From Fictibacillus halophilus (lineage in GTDB: Bacteria; Bacillota; Bacilli; Bacillales; Fictibacillaceae), in the NCBI RefSeq assembly GCF_016401385.1, contig NZ_JAEACF010000001.1:186001-250000 (forward strand): 64,000 nucleotides of DNA, written 5' to 3'. The notes below the pieces were generated by a model, which was not told the DNA's origin, made no database searches, and was given only the letters and a program-made list of their open reading frames with translations. Shown here piece by piece: positions 15,122-25,716 of this stretch (the first letter of the stretch is position 1; the number at the start of each line of letters is the position of its first letter). Position numbers and translations under genes: made by a program.

Positions 15122-15778
15122 ATGAAAAAACAGTTTGCAGTTATTGGGCTAGGACGTTTTGGAGGCAGTATCTGTAGAGAATTTGCCACGATGGGATATG
15201 ATGTTTTAGCTATAGATAAAGACATGGAAAGAGTAAACGAGTTTGCAACAATAGCTACTCAAGCCGTTCAAGCGAACTCAACCGATGAAAACGTCATGAA
15301 GTCTTTAGGGATTCGAAATTTTAACCACGTCATCGTATCAATTGGAGAAGACATTCAATCAAGTATCTTAACGACTTTACTTCTAAAAGAAGCAGGTGTT
15401 CAAAAGGTATGGGTTAAAGCACAGAATGATTATCATCATAAAGTGTTGGAAAAGCTAGGAGCAGACCGGATTATTCACCCAGAGCGTGATATGGCGCTTC
15501 GCGTTGCTCAACTCATTTCTTCTGAAAAGATTATTGATTTTATTGAGCTCTCGCATGAACACAGTATTGTAGAGATAGGTGTAACGGATAAGCTTGTTAA
15601 CAAGACGTTAACAGACCTTGATGTTCGGGCACGTTATGGATGTAATATTGTCGCAATCAAACGTGGAGATGAGATACTCGTTTCACCTATTGCTGACGTA
15701 TCACTTCAATATGGGGATATACTTGTCGTGATCGGCCGTAACGAAGATCTAAATCGCTTTGAGGATGAGGAAGTGTAA
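15122..15778 (+). CDS. ktrA: K+ uptake regulatory subunit KtrA (RCK domain)
   Basis: Cytoplasmic ring-forming RCK protein that gates the KtrB channel in response to ATP, ADP and c-di-AMP. In 218 residues the RCK_N Rossmann motif is at the start (FAVIGLGRFGGSICREFATMGYDVLAID, acidic D at strand 2) and the RCK_C domain at about 135-218 (LVNKTLTDLDVRARYGCNIVAIKRGDEI). The length equals B. subtilis KtrA (222). AAGGGGAG precedes ATG 15122. It is the first gene under the c-di-AMP riboswitch, with ktrB 3 bp downstream, so expression and activity of the transporter are probably both damped by c-di-AMP. Confidence 0.95.
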   Translation: MKKQFAVIGLGRFGGSICREFATMGYDVLAIDKDMERVNEFATIATQAVQANSTDENVMKSLGIRNFNHVIVSIGEDIQSSILTTLLLKEAGVQKVWVKAQNDYHHKVLEKLGADRIIHPERDMALRVAQLISSEKIIDFIELSHEHSIVEIGVTDKLVNKTLTDLDVRARYGCNIVAIKRGDEILVSPIADVSLQYGDILVVIGRNEDLNRFEDEEV

Positions 15779-15781
15779 GCC

Positions 15782-17134
15782 TTGGCACTACATGTAAAAA
15801 AGCATAAACGTTTTTTGCACAATCCAATTAAGCTAAGTCCTCCACAATTTTTAGCAACGTTATTCTTATTTCTAATTTTTGTAGGTATGTGTTTATTGAA
15901 ACTGCCCATTGCTCATGAAGAGTCATTGTCTTGGGTAGATGCTTTTTTTATTGCAACTTCAGCAGCAACAGTAACAGGCTTGGCTACAGTTGATCCTGGC
16001 TCAACGTTTACTCTATTTGGTGAGGTTGTCATTTTATTTTTAATCCAAGTAGGCGGACTTGGTGTAATGTCTTTTGCGTCATTAGTGGTTATCATGATGG
16101 GAAGAAAAATCTCCATCAAACAACGTGTTTTAATGCAAGAAGCATTGAACCAACCATCAATTGGTGGAGTAATAAGATTGGTTCGTAATCTTTTTATTTT
16201 TTCTATAAGCATTCAAATCGTTGCTATTTTCTTTCTGTCATTAAGGCTAGTACCAGACTTAGGTGTAAGTAAAGGAATCTACTATAGTATATTTCACGTT
16301 ATATCTGCCTACAACAATGCAGGATTCTCGCTTTGGTCTGACGGATTAATGGGTTATGTAGGGGACCCGATGATGAACATTGTAATATCATTTCTGATTA
16401 TTACGGGTGGGATTGGCTTTACAGTTTTAGTGGATATATGGGTCAGTAAAAGGTGGAAAACTCTATCTTTGCACTCAAGAGTGATGTTGTTATCTACCCT
16501 GATAATAAATATTGTTGCGATTCTGTTTTTCTATCTGTTTGAGTTCAACAATCCTAAGACGATCGGAATGCTCTCTGGAGCTGAGCAATTTTGGGCTTCC
16601 TATTTCCAAGGAATCTCACCAAGAACAGCAGGATTCAACTCGATTGATATGACAGCAATAAATCCGGGCACGTCTTTGTTAATGATACTCCTGATGTTTG
16701 TTGGAGCGGGGAGCACATCCACTGGTGGGGGGATCAAGCTCACAACTTTTGTTGTAATCATCTTTACCGTAGCAGCTTTCTTGAAAGGGAAAGAAGATAC
16801 AGTCGTAATGAAACGCACAATCCGAAACGCCGTGGTATACAGAGCTCTTGCTATAACAACCATTTCAATATTGTTTATATTTGCAGCATTGTTTATAATC
16901 ACTTTTGTTCAAAAAGATACATCATTTATGGTGATCGTGTTTGAAGTTGTTTCGGCGTTTGGTACGGTTGGACTGAGTATGGGGCTAACCCCGGATCTCA
17001 CAGTGATCGGGAAAATCGTGATTTGTGTGGTAATGGTTTTCGGTAAATTAGGGCCACTGACGTTAGCGTTTAGTTTGGCAAAACAAACAAGAGATAATAT
17101 TAGGTATCCAGACGGTGAAGTGTTCACCGGATAA
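15782..17134 (+). CDS. ktrB: K+ channel/transporter subunit KtrB
   Basis: Membrane subunit of the Ktr K+(/Na+) uptake system, a 450-residue TrkH/TrkG/KtrB-family protein with four membrane-pore-membrane repeats. Each filter segment is visible with its central Gly: ATVTGLATVD, SAYNNAGFSLWSDG, SPRTAGFNSIDMT and SAFGTVGLSMG. The intramembrane loop region in the third repeat is GAGSTSTGGGIKLTT. Translation seems to start at TTG 15782, four bases after the ktrA stop, using GAGGATGAGGAAG inside ktrA. An unusual start in a coupled gene may set subunit ratio. A strong terminator follows. Confidence 0.95.
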   Translation: MALHVKKHKRFLHNPIKLSPPQFLATLFLFLIFVGMCLLKLPIAHEESLSWVDAFFIATSAATVTGLATVDPGSTFTLFGEVVILFLIQVGGLGVMSFASLVVIMMGRKISIKQRVLMQEALNQPSIGGVIRLVRNLFIFSISIQIVAIFFLSLRLVPDLGVSKGIYYSIFHVISAYNNAGFSLWSDGLMGYVGDPMMNIVISFLIITGGIGFTVLVDIWVSKRWKTLSLHSRVMLLSTLIINIVAILFFYLFEFNNPKTIGMLSGAEQFWASYFQGISPRTAGFNSIDMTAINPGTSLLMILLMFVGAGSTSTGGGIKLTTFVVIIFTVAAFLKGKEDTVVMKRTIRNAVVYRALAITTISILFIFAALFIITFVQKDTSFMVIVFEVVSAFGTVGLSMGLTPDLTVIGKIVICVVMVFGKLGPLTLAFSLAKQTRDNIRYPDGEVFTG

Positions 17135-17140
17135 AGAAAA

Positions 17141-17191
17141 GAAAGCTAATGCAGTGAGGAGAAGTTCCTTCATTCTGCATTAGCTTTTTTG
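17141..17191 (+). terminator. ktrAB terminator
   Basis: AAAGCTAATGCAG pairs perfectly with CTGCATTAGCTTT around a 20-nt loop, followed by T6. Confidence 0.92.
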
Positions 17192-17275
17192 GTTATTTAT
17201 GGGTTATTTGCGTTGCTCTAGGGAAAGCTAAAACAAGATTTTATAGCTAGTCTATAGAAAGGAAGAGCACGCATC

Positions 17276-18388
17276 ATGCAAAAAATTAAAGAAGCTTTTC
17301 TCGTTTCTCCCTTTCTTGTCTTTTTCCTCGTCCATTCTGAACAAGTCGGGGTAGGGGTTCTTGGGTATCAACGCATCATTGCTAAATACGCAGGCTATGA
17401 TTCTTGGATATCAGTTATCATAGCGGCCGTTTTCGTACATATTCTCATATGGATGATCTATTATGTGCTTGATAACGGGGATGGGGATATCGTGACAACA
17501 CATAAATCATTGTTTGGCGGGTTTATTGGAAATCTATTCAACCTGTTTTTACTTTTATATTTTCTGCTCTGGTCGATTACTGTGTTAAGAACATATATTG
17601 AAGTTATTCAAGTATGGATGTTTCCGACTTTAAGTACATGGAAAATTGCAGCTGTATTCCTTTTATTAACGTATTATGTCGTTTCATCTGGTTTTCGAAC
17701 GGTTGCAGGAATCTGTTTTTTAGGAGTGGTCATTCCGTTAGGTCTGATCGTGTTACTCGTGTATCCATTGGAATTTACTCATTTTTCTAACCTTCTGCCT
17801 GTATTTGATGAAAATATTAGGGATTACTTGTCGGCAACTAAAAATATGATGCTTAGTTATCTTGGTTTTGAAACGCTGCTTGTTTTTTATCCATTTATTA
17901 AAAACGCTAAACGATCTCAAAAATTTGCCCATCATGCTAATCTATTTACATTTATGATGTACTTGCTAGTCACTTTGTTTTCGTTTGCGTTCTTTAGCCA
18001 AGAGCAACTGTCTAGAAATATTTGGGCAACTCTCTCTATGGTGAAGATCGTTCAAGTTTCATTCGTGGAACGATTTGATTTTGTATTCGTTTCAATGTGG
18101 TGTCTTGTGATCTTGCCAAACATTACACTCGCGATATGGTGTTCGAGCCGTATAGGGAAACTGATGTTGAATATTAGACAACATATCACGCTCATCATAT
18201 TGTTAGCAATCACATTGGCTGCTTGTTACTATCTAGACACTCGACTCAAAATTAACATGCTAAATAACTACACGAACAAGATCGGTTTTTATTTAGCTAT
18301 TAGTTATATTCCACTTCTATTTGTTATGACTTTCATTAAAAAACGTTTTAAGAAAAATAATAAAGAACAGGCATCACCTACTACATGA
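17276..18388 (+). CDS. Spore germination permease of the GerAB/YndE type
   Basis: A 370-residue, about 10-segment membrane protein of the GerAB (amino acid permease-like) family. B subunits of germinant receptors sit in the spore inner membrane and bind the germinant. The N-terminus fits the family: ISPFLVFFLVHSEQVGVGVLGYQRIIAKYAGYDSW (here VSPFLVFF onward). No GerAA or GerAC genes lie next to it, so it is an orphan B subunit; orphans are common and may pair with subunits encoded elsewhere. AAAGGAAGAGC precedes ATG 17276. A forespore (SigG) promoter is expected but not clearly visible. Confidence 0.88.
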   Translation: MQKIKEAFLVSPFLVFFLVHSEQVGVGVLGYQRIIAKYAGYDSWISVIIAAVFVHILIWMIYYVLDNGDGDIVTTHKSLFGGFIGNLFNLFLLLYFLLWSITVLRTYIEVIQVWMFPTLSTWKIAAVFLLLTYYVVSSGFRTVAGICFLGVVIPLGLIVLLVYPLEFTHFSNLLPVFDENIRDYLSATKNMMLSYLGFETLLVFYPFIKNAKRSQKFAHHANLFTFMMYLLVTLFSFAFFSQEQLSRNIWATLSMVKIVQVSFVERFDFVFVSMWCLVILPNITLAIWCSSRIGKLMLNIRQHITLIILLAITLAACYYLDTRLKINMLNNYTNKIGFYLAISYIPLLFVMTFIKKRFKKNNKEQASPTT

Positions 18389-18401
18389 TGCATCACAAAT
18401 A

Positions 18402-18455
18402 AAAAAACTGACTGTTCATTTCCTAAATCTCAAAGGAATAAGCAGTCAGTTTTTA
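18402..18455. terminator. Bidirectional terminator between gerAB-like and minus-strand genes
   Basis: AAAAACTGACTG pairs perfectly with CAGTCAGTTTTT. The long loop holds a second small stem, TTTCCT/AGGAA. Confidence 0.9.
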
Positions 18456-18463
18456 ATTTTTTC

Positions 18464-18922
18464 TTAAGCTTGAAGAAGCATAGTGAGACGCGTTTTATGT
18501 TTTTCACGCTGAGAATCATCTGATGTGTTATGCCAATTTTGAAGAGTCTCGTTGATCAATTGGGTGACCATATGCTTTGTCCAAACAACATAAGCGCCAT
18601 ACGTATCACCTTTAAAAAAGCTGGAAAGCATATTGTTTTCAGGTCCGAAGAAAAATCCGAGCTGATCATGAATGAGTGTTGCTTCATCCATCGAAAAAGG
18701 CATAATTTTATCTGAAAGAGTAAATTGATAAGAATTGTTTTCCTTTTTTATAAATGCGATCGCATATACCTGTCCTTCTGGAAGAAAACCTCTAGTTGTA
18801 GGTAAGAGCAGTAAGGGATTATGTCCTTTGTCATAAGCGATAAAAAAGTCATTCACATCTTCCTCAAACTGTGGAGTGCGTGACATTGAAGCAAGTGCAA
18901 TTTCTTTTTGTACGTTTAACAT
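18464..18922 (-). CDS. Hypothetical protein
   Basis: Not recognised. The 152-residue, probably cytoplasmic protein has no signal peptide or membrane span. It looks like one alpha/beta domain: FFIAYDKGHNPLLLLPTTRG, GQVYAIAFIKKENNSYQF, then MDEATLIHDQLGFFFGPENN and a charged C-terminal helix (DDSQREKHKTRLTMLLQA). AGGGTTGTTAC precedes the ATG, a weak ribosome binding site (GAGGG at -11). It is transcribed away from hutP, with about 180 bp between them, and could be expressed from the same divergent region, but nothing links it to histidine use. Confidence 0.7.
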   Translation of the reverse strand: MLNVQKEIALASMSRTPQFEEDVNDFFIAYDKGHNPLLLLPTTRGFLPEGQVYAIAFIKKENNSYQFTLSDKIMPFSMDEATLIHDQLGFFFGPENNMLSSFFKGDTYGAYVVWTKHMVTQLINETLQNWHNTSDDSQREKHKTRLTMLLQA

Positions 18923-19034
18923 GTAACAACCCTCATTCCGTTATATTTCTTACTATCATTCTTACCGCTAGTTTGATAGATTATACGTGTCATTTTCTTT
19001 ACTAAACTGCTGTGATAAGTTGTTGAAAGGGAAT

Positions 19035-19063
19035 TGACGGACAAATTGTAAACGCATACACTA
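19035..19063 (+). promoter_or_regulatory. hut promoter overlapped by a CcpA cre site
   Basis: TTGACG (19035-19040), a 17-bp spacer and TACACT (19058-19063). TTGTAAACGCATACA at 19047-19061 fits the cre consensus WTGNAANCGNWNNCW at every fixed position and covers the spacer and -10, so CcpA should block the promoter in glucose. Catabolite repression of hut is known in B. subtilis. Confidence 0.8.
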
Positions 19064-19103
19064 TAGATAGTTACTAGCCGTTAGAGAAAGAGTGATTCAT
19101 GTA

Positions 19104-19538
19104 ATGGCATTATCAAATGAACGTTTGATCGGAAAGATGGCCATGTTAGGGGTTTTAGATGAAAGTTATCTGCCTGAAATTGAAAAATTGGGCTGGAAGT
19201 TTTGCGTAGGCAAAGCCGGTTCCATGGATTCACAAAAGGTAGTAGCTGCCATTGAGACAGCGGCCAAAAGTGAAAATGTGATTCAAAGCAGAATTTATCG
19301 TGAAACACATTCTTTATATCATGCCATCATGGAAGCTTTTCATGGCGTGACAAGAGGACAGGTTCAGCTTGGAACCGTTCTTAGAACTGTAGGTTTACGT
19401 TTCATTGTTGTCCGCGGTAATCCGTATGAGAAGAAAGAAGAAGGTGACTGGATAGCAGTCGCTCTCTATGGAACGATCGGTGCTCCTGTAAAAGGGTTGG
19501 AGCATGAGGCGGTCGGTCTAGGAATCAATCATATTTAA
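19104..19538 (+). CDS. hutP: Histidine-responsive RNA-binding antiterminator HutP
   Basis: Hexameric RNA-binding protein which, with L-histidine and Mg2+, binds UAG-rich mRNA and prevents termination before hutH. The 144 residues align throughout with remembered B. subtilis Hut[39 protein letters not shown] (metal/histidine-site histidines), [16 protein letters not shown] and [20 protein letters not shown]. The family N-terminus (MTLHKERRIG in B. subtilis) selects ATG 19104 ([10 protein letters not shown]) over the in-frame GTG at 19092. It is the first gene of the hut operon, with its target attenuator immediately after its stop codon. Confidence 0.95.
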   Translation: MALSNERLIGKMAMLGVLDESYLPEIEKLGWKFCVGKAGSMDSQKVVAAIETAAKSENVIQSRIYRETHSLYHAIMEAFHGVTRGQVQLGTVLRTVGLRFIVVRGNPYEKKEEGDWIAVALYGTIGAPVKGLEHEAVGLGINHI

Positions 19539-19539
19539 A

Positions 19540-19610
19540 TAGTGCCCATAGTAACTAGTGATGAGGGGGCGTATTCGAAAGAGTTTTCTTTCGGGTGCGC
19601 TCTTTTTGTA
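19540..19610 (+). promoter_or_regulatory. HutP-controlled attenuator between hutP and hutH
   Basis: Right after the hutP stop, three TAG triplets stand at 19540-19542, 19549-19551 and 19556-19558, with 6- and 4-nt spacers; HutP recognises spaced UAG triplets. A terminator follows: GCGTATTCGAAAGA pairs with TCTTTCGGGTGCGC (three G-U pairs), extended by GGG/CTC, ending in T5 at about 19603-19607. Confidence 0.82.
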
Positions 19611-19760
19611 TGTGAGAAAGCGACATCTGATGTCCTGAAAGTGGTTGATTTCCGTTCCAGGTGCTCGCTTTCCCGAATTTTACGATTAATTCGGCATCAG
19701 ACGAGTCAGAGCTTAGGCAAATAGAGGATACTCAATTAGCGAAAGAATGAAAATAAGCAA
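19611..19760 (+). other. hut leader segment with a truncated copy of the 130-bp repeat
   Basis: Part of the 366-bp hutP-hutH gap. Bases 19644-19676 (GTTGATTTCCGTTCCAGGTG, then CTCGCTTTCC) match the reverse complement of one end of the element at 6059-6188 with only a few changes; the rest of that element is missing. It is followed by CCGAATT...AATTCGG (19673-19694), a small inverted repeat. No gene is seen here. Confidence 0.65.
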
Positions 19761-19865
19761 TAATCCCGCGAGATTTAGAGTTAATACCGCGAGTTTTGAC
19801 TATAATCCCGCGAGTTTCAGAGGTAATTCCGCAAGTTTTTAACGTATATCCGCGAGTCTATAAAA
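19761..19865. repeat. Tandem 21-bp repeat locus B (5 units)
   Basis: Five 21-bp units start at 19761, 19782, 19803, 19824 and 19845, with core TAATcCCGCGAGtTT and variable last bases. They lie in the hut leader just before hutH. One frame is open from ATG 19747 to TAA 19842 (31 residues, repeated N-P/T/S-A-S/R-F), but it has no clear ribosome binding site. Confidence 0.8.
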
Positions 19866-19904
19866 ATCGATAATAAAAACAGTCTTAGTAAATGAGGGAT
19901 GAAG

Positions 19905-21431
19905 ATGATTACATTAACAGGTAATACGCTTTCCATGGAAGAGATCAAGCGGATTCTGCATGATAACGAACCCGTAGAAGCTTGCCCGCTTAGCATGAAG
20001 AAAGTAGCAGATAGTCGGAAAGCGGTTGAGGAGATCGTAGCTGCAGGTAAAGTCGTATACGGAATCACTACGGGCTTCGGAAAATTCAGCGATGTTTTTA
20101 TTTCTAGAGACGATGTAGAAACGCTTCAGATCAATCTAATCCGCAGTCATGCGTGCGGCATAGGAGATCCATTTCCAGAGACGATCTCTCGCCTAATGCT
20201 TATCTTGCGGGCGAACGCGTTATTAAAAGGTTTATCTGGGATCCGACCAGTAGTGATTGAAAGGCTGCTAGAGTTGGTCGAAAAGAGTGTACACCCTGTT
20301 GTTCCGCAGCAAGGATCACTTGGCGCGAGTGGAGATCTTGCGCCGCTTTCTCACTTGGCACTTGTATTAGTTGGCGAGGGAGAGGCGTATTACAAAGGGG
20401 AACGTATGCCTGGCCAAGAAGTTCTCAAGAGAGCGGGCATTGAGCCTGTTGTCCTAACCGCTAAAGAAGGGCTTGCCCTGATAAATGGAACGCAAGCCAT
20501 GACAGCACAAGGAATTGCTGCCTATATAGAAGCGGAACGTATTGGACTCATGGCAGATGCGATTGCAGCGCTTACCACAGAAAGTTTACGAGGTATAACA
20601 GATGCGTTTGATGAGGACGTACATCTTGCTCGAGGTTATCAAGAGCAGGTAGATGTTGCAAAGCGTTTAAGAGAATATTTAGAAGGCAGCCAGCTTACAA
20701 CGAAACAAGGAGAGATCCGGGTTCAGGATGCTTACTCCTTAAGGTGCATCCCTCAAGTTCATGGTGCCTCGTGGCAAGTTCTTGGTTATGTAAAAGAAAA
20801 GCTTGAGATCGAAATGAATGCTGCAACGGATAACCCACTGATTTTTGATGGAGGAAACAAAATCATATCAGGTGGAAATTTTCATGGTCAGCCTATCGCT
20901 TTTGCTATGGATTTCTTAAAGCTTGCAGCAGCAGAATGGGCAAATATTTCTGAGCGAAGGATCGAACGGATGGTCAATCCTCAATTAAGTGACTTACCAG
21001 GTTTCTTAAGTCCGAATCCAGGGCTTGAGTCTGGTGCGATGATCATGCAATATGCAGCAGCATCACTTGTTTCAGAAAACAAAACATTGGCTCATCCTGC
21101 AAGTGTTGATTCGATACCTTCATCTGCCAATCAAGAAGATCATGTAAGTATGGGAACGATCGCTTCTAGGCATGCGGCTCAAATAATCGCAAATGCAAGG
21201 CGTGTACTTGCTGTTGAGTTAATCTGTGCGATGCAGGCTGCAGATTTCCGCGGACCTGAAAAGCTCGCACCAAAAACAAGAAAAGTATATGAACAAGGAA
21301 GAATCGTTTGTCCAACGATACAATGTGACCGCATGTTCCACCGAGATATGGAAGCTGTTGCTTCATGGATTCTTGATACATCGTGGAATGACATCTTAAT
21401 CGGATCAAAAATTCAAAAGTTAGCACATTAA
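19905..21431 (+). CDS. hutH: Histidine ammonia-lyase
   Basis: First step of histidine breakdown: L-histidine to trans-urocanate and ammonia, in the cytoplasm. A 508-residue protein. The MIO cofactor forms from A141-S142-G143 in [16 protein letters not shown]. Other family signatures are [40 protein letters not shown] and SADHEDHVSMG-like ([13 protein letters not shown]). The length matches B. subtilis HutH (508). The start is set at 19905 because GAGGG is 6-7 nt upstream; the ATG at 19899 is too close to it. It is expressed from the hutP promoter through the attenuator, across an unusually long, repeat-filled leader. Confidence 0.97.
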   Translation: MITLTGNTLSMEEIKRILHDNEPVEACPLSMKKVADSRKAVEEIVAAGKVVYGITTGFGKFSDVFISRDDVETLQINLIRSHACGIGDPFPETISRLMLILRANALLKGLSGIRPVVIERLLELVEKSVHPVVPQQGSLGASGDLAPLSHLALVLVGEGEAYYKGERMPGQEVLKRAGIEPVVLTAKEGLALINGTQAMTAQGIAAYIEAERIGLMADAIAALTTESLRGITDAFDEDVHLARGYQEQVDVAKRLREYLEGSQLTTKQGEIRVQDAYSLRCIPQVHGASWQVLGYVKEKLEIEMNAATDNPLIFDGGNKIISGGNFHGQPIAFAMDFLKLAAAEWANISERRIERMVNPQLSDLPGFLSPNPGLESGAMIMQYAAASLVSENKTLAHPASVDSIPSSANQEDHVSMGTIASRHAAQIIANARRVLAVELICAMQAADFRGPEKLAPKTRKVYEQGRIVCPTIQCDRMFHRDMEAVASWILDTSWNDILIGSKIQKLAH

Positions 21432-21447
21432 AAGGAGGTATTTTTAC

Positions 21448-23109
21448 ATGTCAAACGTAAAACATTCTATATCAGCTGCTAGAGGTACAAAATTATCAGC
21501 AAAAGGGTGGGTTCAAGAAGCGGCTATCCGAATGCTGATGAACAACTTAGATGGGGAAGTGGCGGAGAATCCCGATGAACTAGTCGTTTATGGTGGTATC
21601 GGCAAAGCTGCCCGCAACTGGGATTCTTATCATAAGATCATAGAAACATTAGAGCGTTTAGAGAATGACGAAACTCTTCTTGTGCAATCTGGAAAGCCAG
21701 TCGCTGTATTTAAATCACACAGAGATGCTCCACGTGTTTTACTTGCGAACTCCAACCTTGTTCCTGCATGGGCAAATTGGGATACATTCCGTGATCTTGA
21801 AAAAAGAGGACTGATGATGTACGGCCAGATGACAGCAGGAAGCTGGATCTATATCGGCACACAAGGCATCCTACAAGGTACTTACGAGACGTTTGCAGAA
21901 GCTGCTCGCAAACATTTTAACGGATCACTAAAAGGAACGATTACACTCACAGCAGGTCTTGGAGGTATGGGTGGGGCACAACCTCTAGCAGTAACGATGA
22001 ATGATGGTGTTGTGATAGCGATCGATGTAGACGAAACAAGAATCCAACGCCGCTTAGACACGAGATACTTAGATAAAATGACAACGAGTTTAGACGAAGC
22101 ATTAAGCATGGCAAAAGAATACGCGGCAAAAGGTGAGCCACTATCAATCGGTCTTTTAGGAAACGCTGCTGAGCTTTTACCAAAGATGATTGAGATGGGA
22201 GAGATTCCGGATCTTGTTACGGATCAGACATCTGCACATGACCCGCTGCATGGGTATTTACCAGTAGGTTTCTCTATGGAAGAAGGAGCAGAACTTCGTA
22301 AACGTCATCCTGAGCAATATATCGAAAAATCGAAGCAATCAATGGCGATTCACGTTCAGGCTATGCTTGAGATGCAAAAGAAGGGTTCCGTTGTATTTGA
22401 TTATGGAAATAACATCAGACAAGTTGCGCTTGATGAAGGAGTTACAAACGCTTTCGATTTCCCTGGGTTCGTTCCAGCGTTTATTCGACCGCTGTTCTGT
22501 GAAGGAAAAGGGCCTTTTAGATGGGTAGCGTTATCGGGAGATCCAGAAGATATCAGAAAAACAGATGAAGTGATATTACGAGAGTTTAGTGATAACGAGC
22601 ACCTCTGCAAATGGATCAAGATGGCTCAAGACAAAGTACAGTTTCAAGGTCTTCCTTCCCGCATCTGTTGGTTAGGGTATGGTGAACGTGCGAAGTTTGG
22701 AAAAATTATTAACGAAATGGTAGCTAGCGGCGAATTGTCAGCACCAATCGTCATCGGGCGTGACCACTTGGATTGTGGTTCAGTTGCATCGCCTAATCGT
22801 GAAACAGAAGGAATGTTGGATGGCAGTGATGCGGTTTCAGACTGGCCGATTTTAAACGCGATGATCAATGCGGTAAATGGTGCAAGCTGGGTATCTGTGC
22901 ACCATGGCGGTGGTGTTGGTATGGGTTATTCTCTTCATGCTGGAATGGTCGTTGTAGCAGATGGAACAGAAGAAGCTGCTCATCGTCTTGAGCGTGTACT
23001 AACGAGTGATCCTGGAATGGGAATCGTGAGACATGCTGATGCAGGTTATGATTTAGCGATTGAAACGGCAAAAGAAAAAGGCGTAGATTTGCCAATGATC
23101 GAGAAATAA
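21448..23109 (+). CDS. hutU: Urocanate hydratase
   Basis: Second step: urocanate to 4-imidazolone-5-propionate, using NAD+ as a bound electrophile. It has 553 residues (B. subtilis: 552). Recognisable blocks: [37 protein letters not shown], the NAD-binding [44 protein letters not shown] and [17 protein letters not shown], with the catalytic Cys in the C-terminal domain. An AAAGGAGG ribosome binding site lies 16 bp after hutH. Confidence 0.97.
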   Translation: MSNVKHSISAARGTKLSAKGWVQEAAIRMLMNNLDGEVAENPDELVVYGGIGKAARNWDSYHKIIETLERLENDETLLVQSGKPVAVFKSHRDAPRVLLANSNLVPAWANWDTFRDLEKRGLMMYGQMTAGSWIYIGTQGILQGTYETFAEAARKHFNGSLKGTITLTAGLGGMGGAQPLAVTMNDGVVIAIDVDETRIQRRLDTRYLDKMTTSLDEALSMAKEYAAKGEPLSIGLLGNAAELLPKMIEMGEIPDLVTDQTSAHDPLHGYLPVGFSMEEGAELRKRHPEQYIEKSKQSMAIHVQAMLEMQKKGSVVFDYGNNIRQVALDEGVTNAFDFPGFVPAFIRPLFCEGKGPFRWVALSGDPEDIRKTDEVILREFSDNEHLCKWIKMAQDKVQFQGLPSRICWLGYGERAKFGKIINEMVASGELSAPIVIGRDHLDCGSVASPNRETEGMLDGSDAVSDWPILNAMINAVNGASWVSVHHGGGVGMGYSLHAGMVVVADGTEEAAHRLERVLTSDPGMGIVRHADAGYDLAIETAKEKGVDLPMIEK

Positions 23110-23121
23110 AAAGGAGTGTGA

Positions 23122-25333
<2,212 letters not shown>

Positions 25334-25335
25334 AA

Positions 25336-25596
25336 ATGAGTGAGTTCGGAAAGTTTATAGAAATGTCCAGAAACCAAAAAGGCTTGAGCAAATCAGAGCT
25401 CGCACGAAGATTAAGTATTACACCTCAATACATGGCAGATATTGAAAAGGGAAGAATGATTCCTTCTGAAGAAAAGATAGAAAAGCTCGTAAAGACATTG
25501 GAATTAAATGAAAAAGAAGCATTTAAACTCGCTGACAAACTTCCATTACGTGTGTTAGCAGATGCAAAACAAAATTACTATAAGCATGGTTCCTAA
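25336..25596 (+). CDS. XRE-family HTH protein at the end of the hut operon
   Basis: An 86-residue Cro/C1-type DNA-binding protein: FIEMSRNQKGLSKSELARRLSITPQYMADIEKGRMIPS forms the helix-turn-helix (about residues 7-50), followed by EEKIEKLVKTLELNEKEAFKLAD. It has no separate ligand domain. It starts 2 bp after hutG and shares the operon, with AAGGGAGGG as its ribosome binding site, so it must be made when histidine is degraded. It takes the position of hutM. Possible roles are feedback on hut or on another nitrogen gene; the target is unknown. The hut terminator follows about 60 bp later. Confidence 0.85.
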   Translation: MSEFGKFIEMSRNQKGLSKSELARRLSITPQYMADIEKGRMIPSEEKIEKLVKTLELNEKEAFKLADKLPLRVLADAKQNYYKHGS

Positions 25597-25658
25597 AGTT
25601 TTATTTTCATTACGCACTCTTATCTTTATATTTATCACCCTATTATTTTAAATAACGA

Positions 25659-25697
25659 AAAAACACCGCTAGCGATTTCTGCTTAGCGGTGTTTATG
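25659..25697. terminator. Terminator of the hut operon (bidirectional)
   Basis: AAACACCGCTA pairs with TAGCGGTGTTT around a 12-nt loop, with an A-rich 5' flank that would serve the convergent minus-strand gene. Confidence 0.88.
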
Positions 25698-25716
25698 CTA
25701 TGAACATTAGCTCTCT

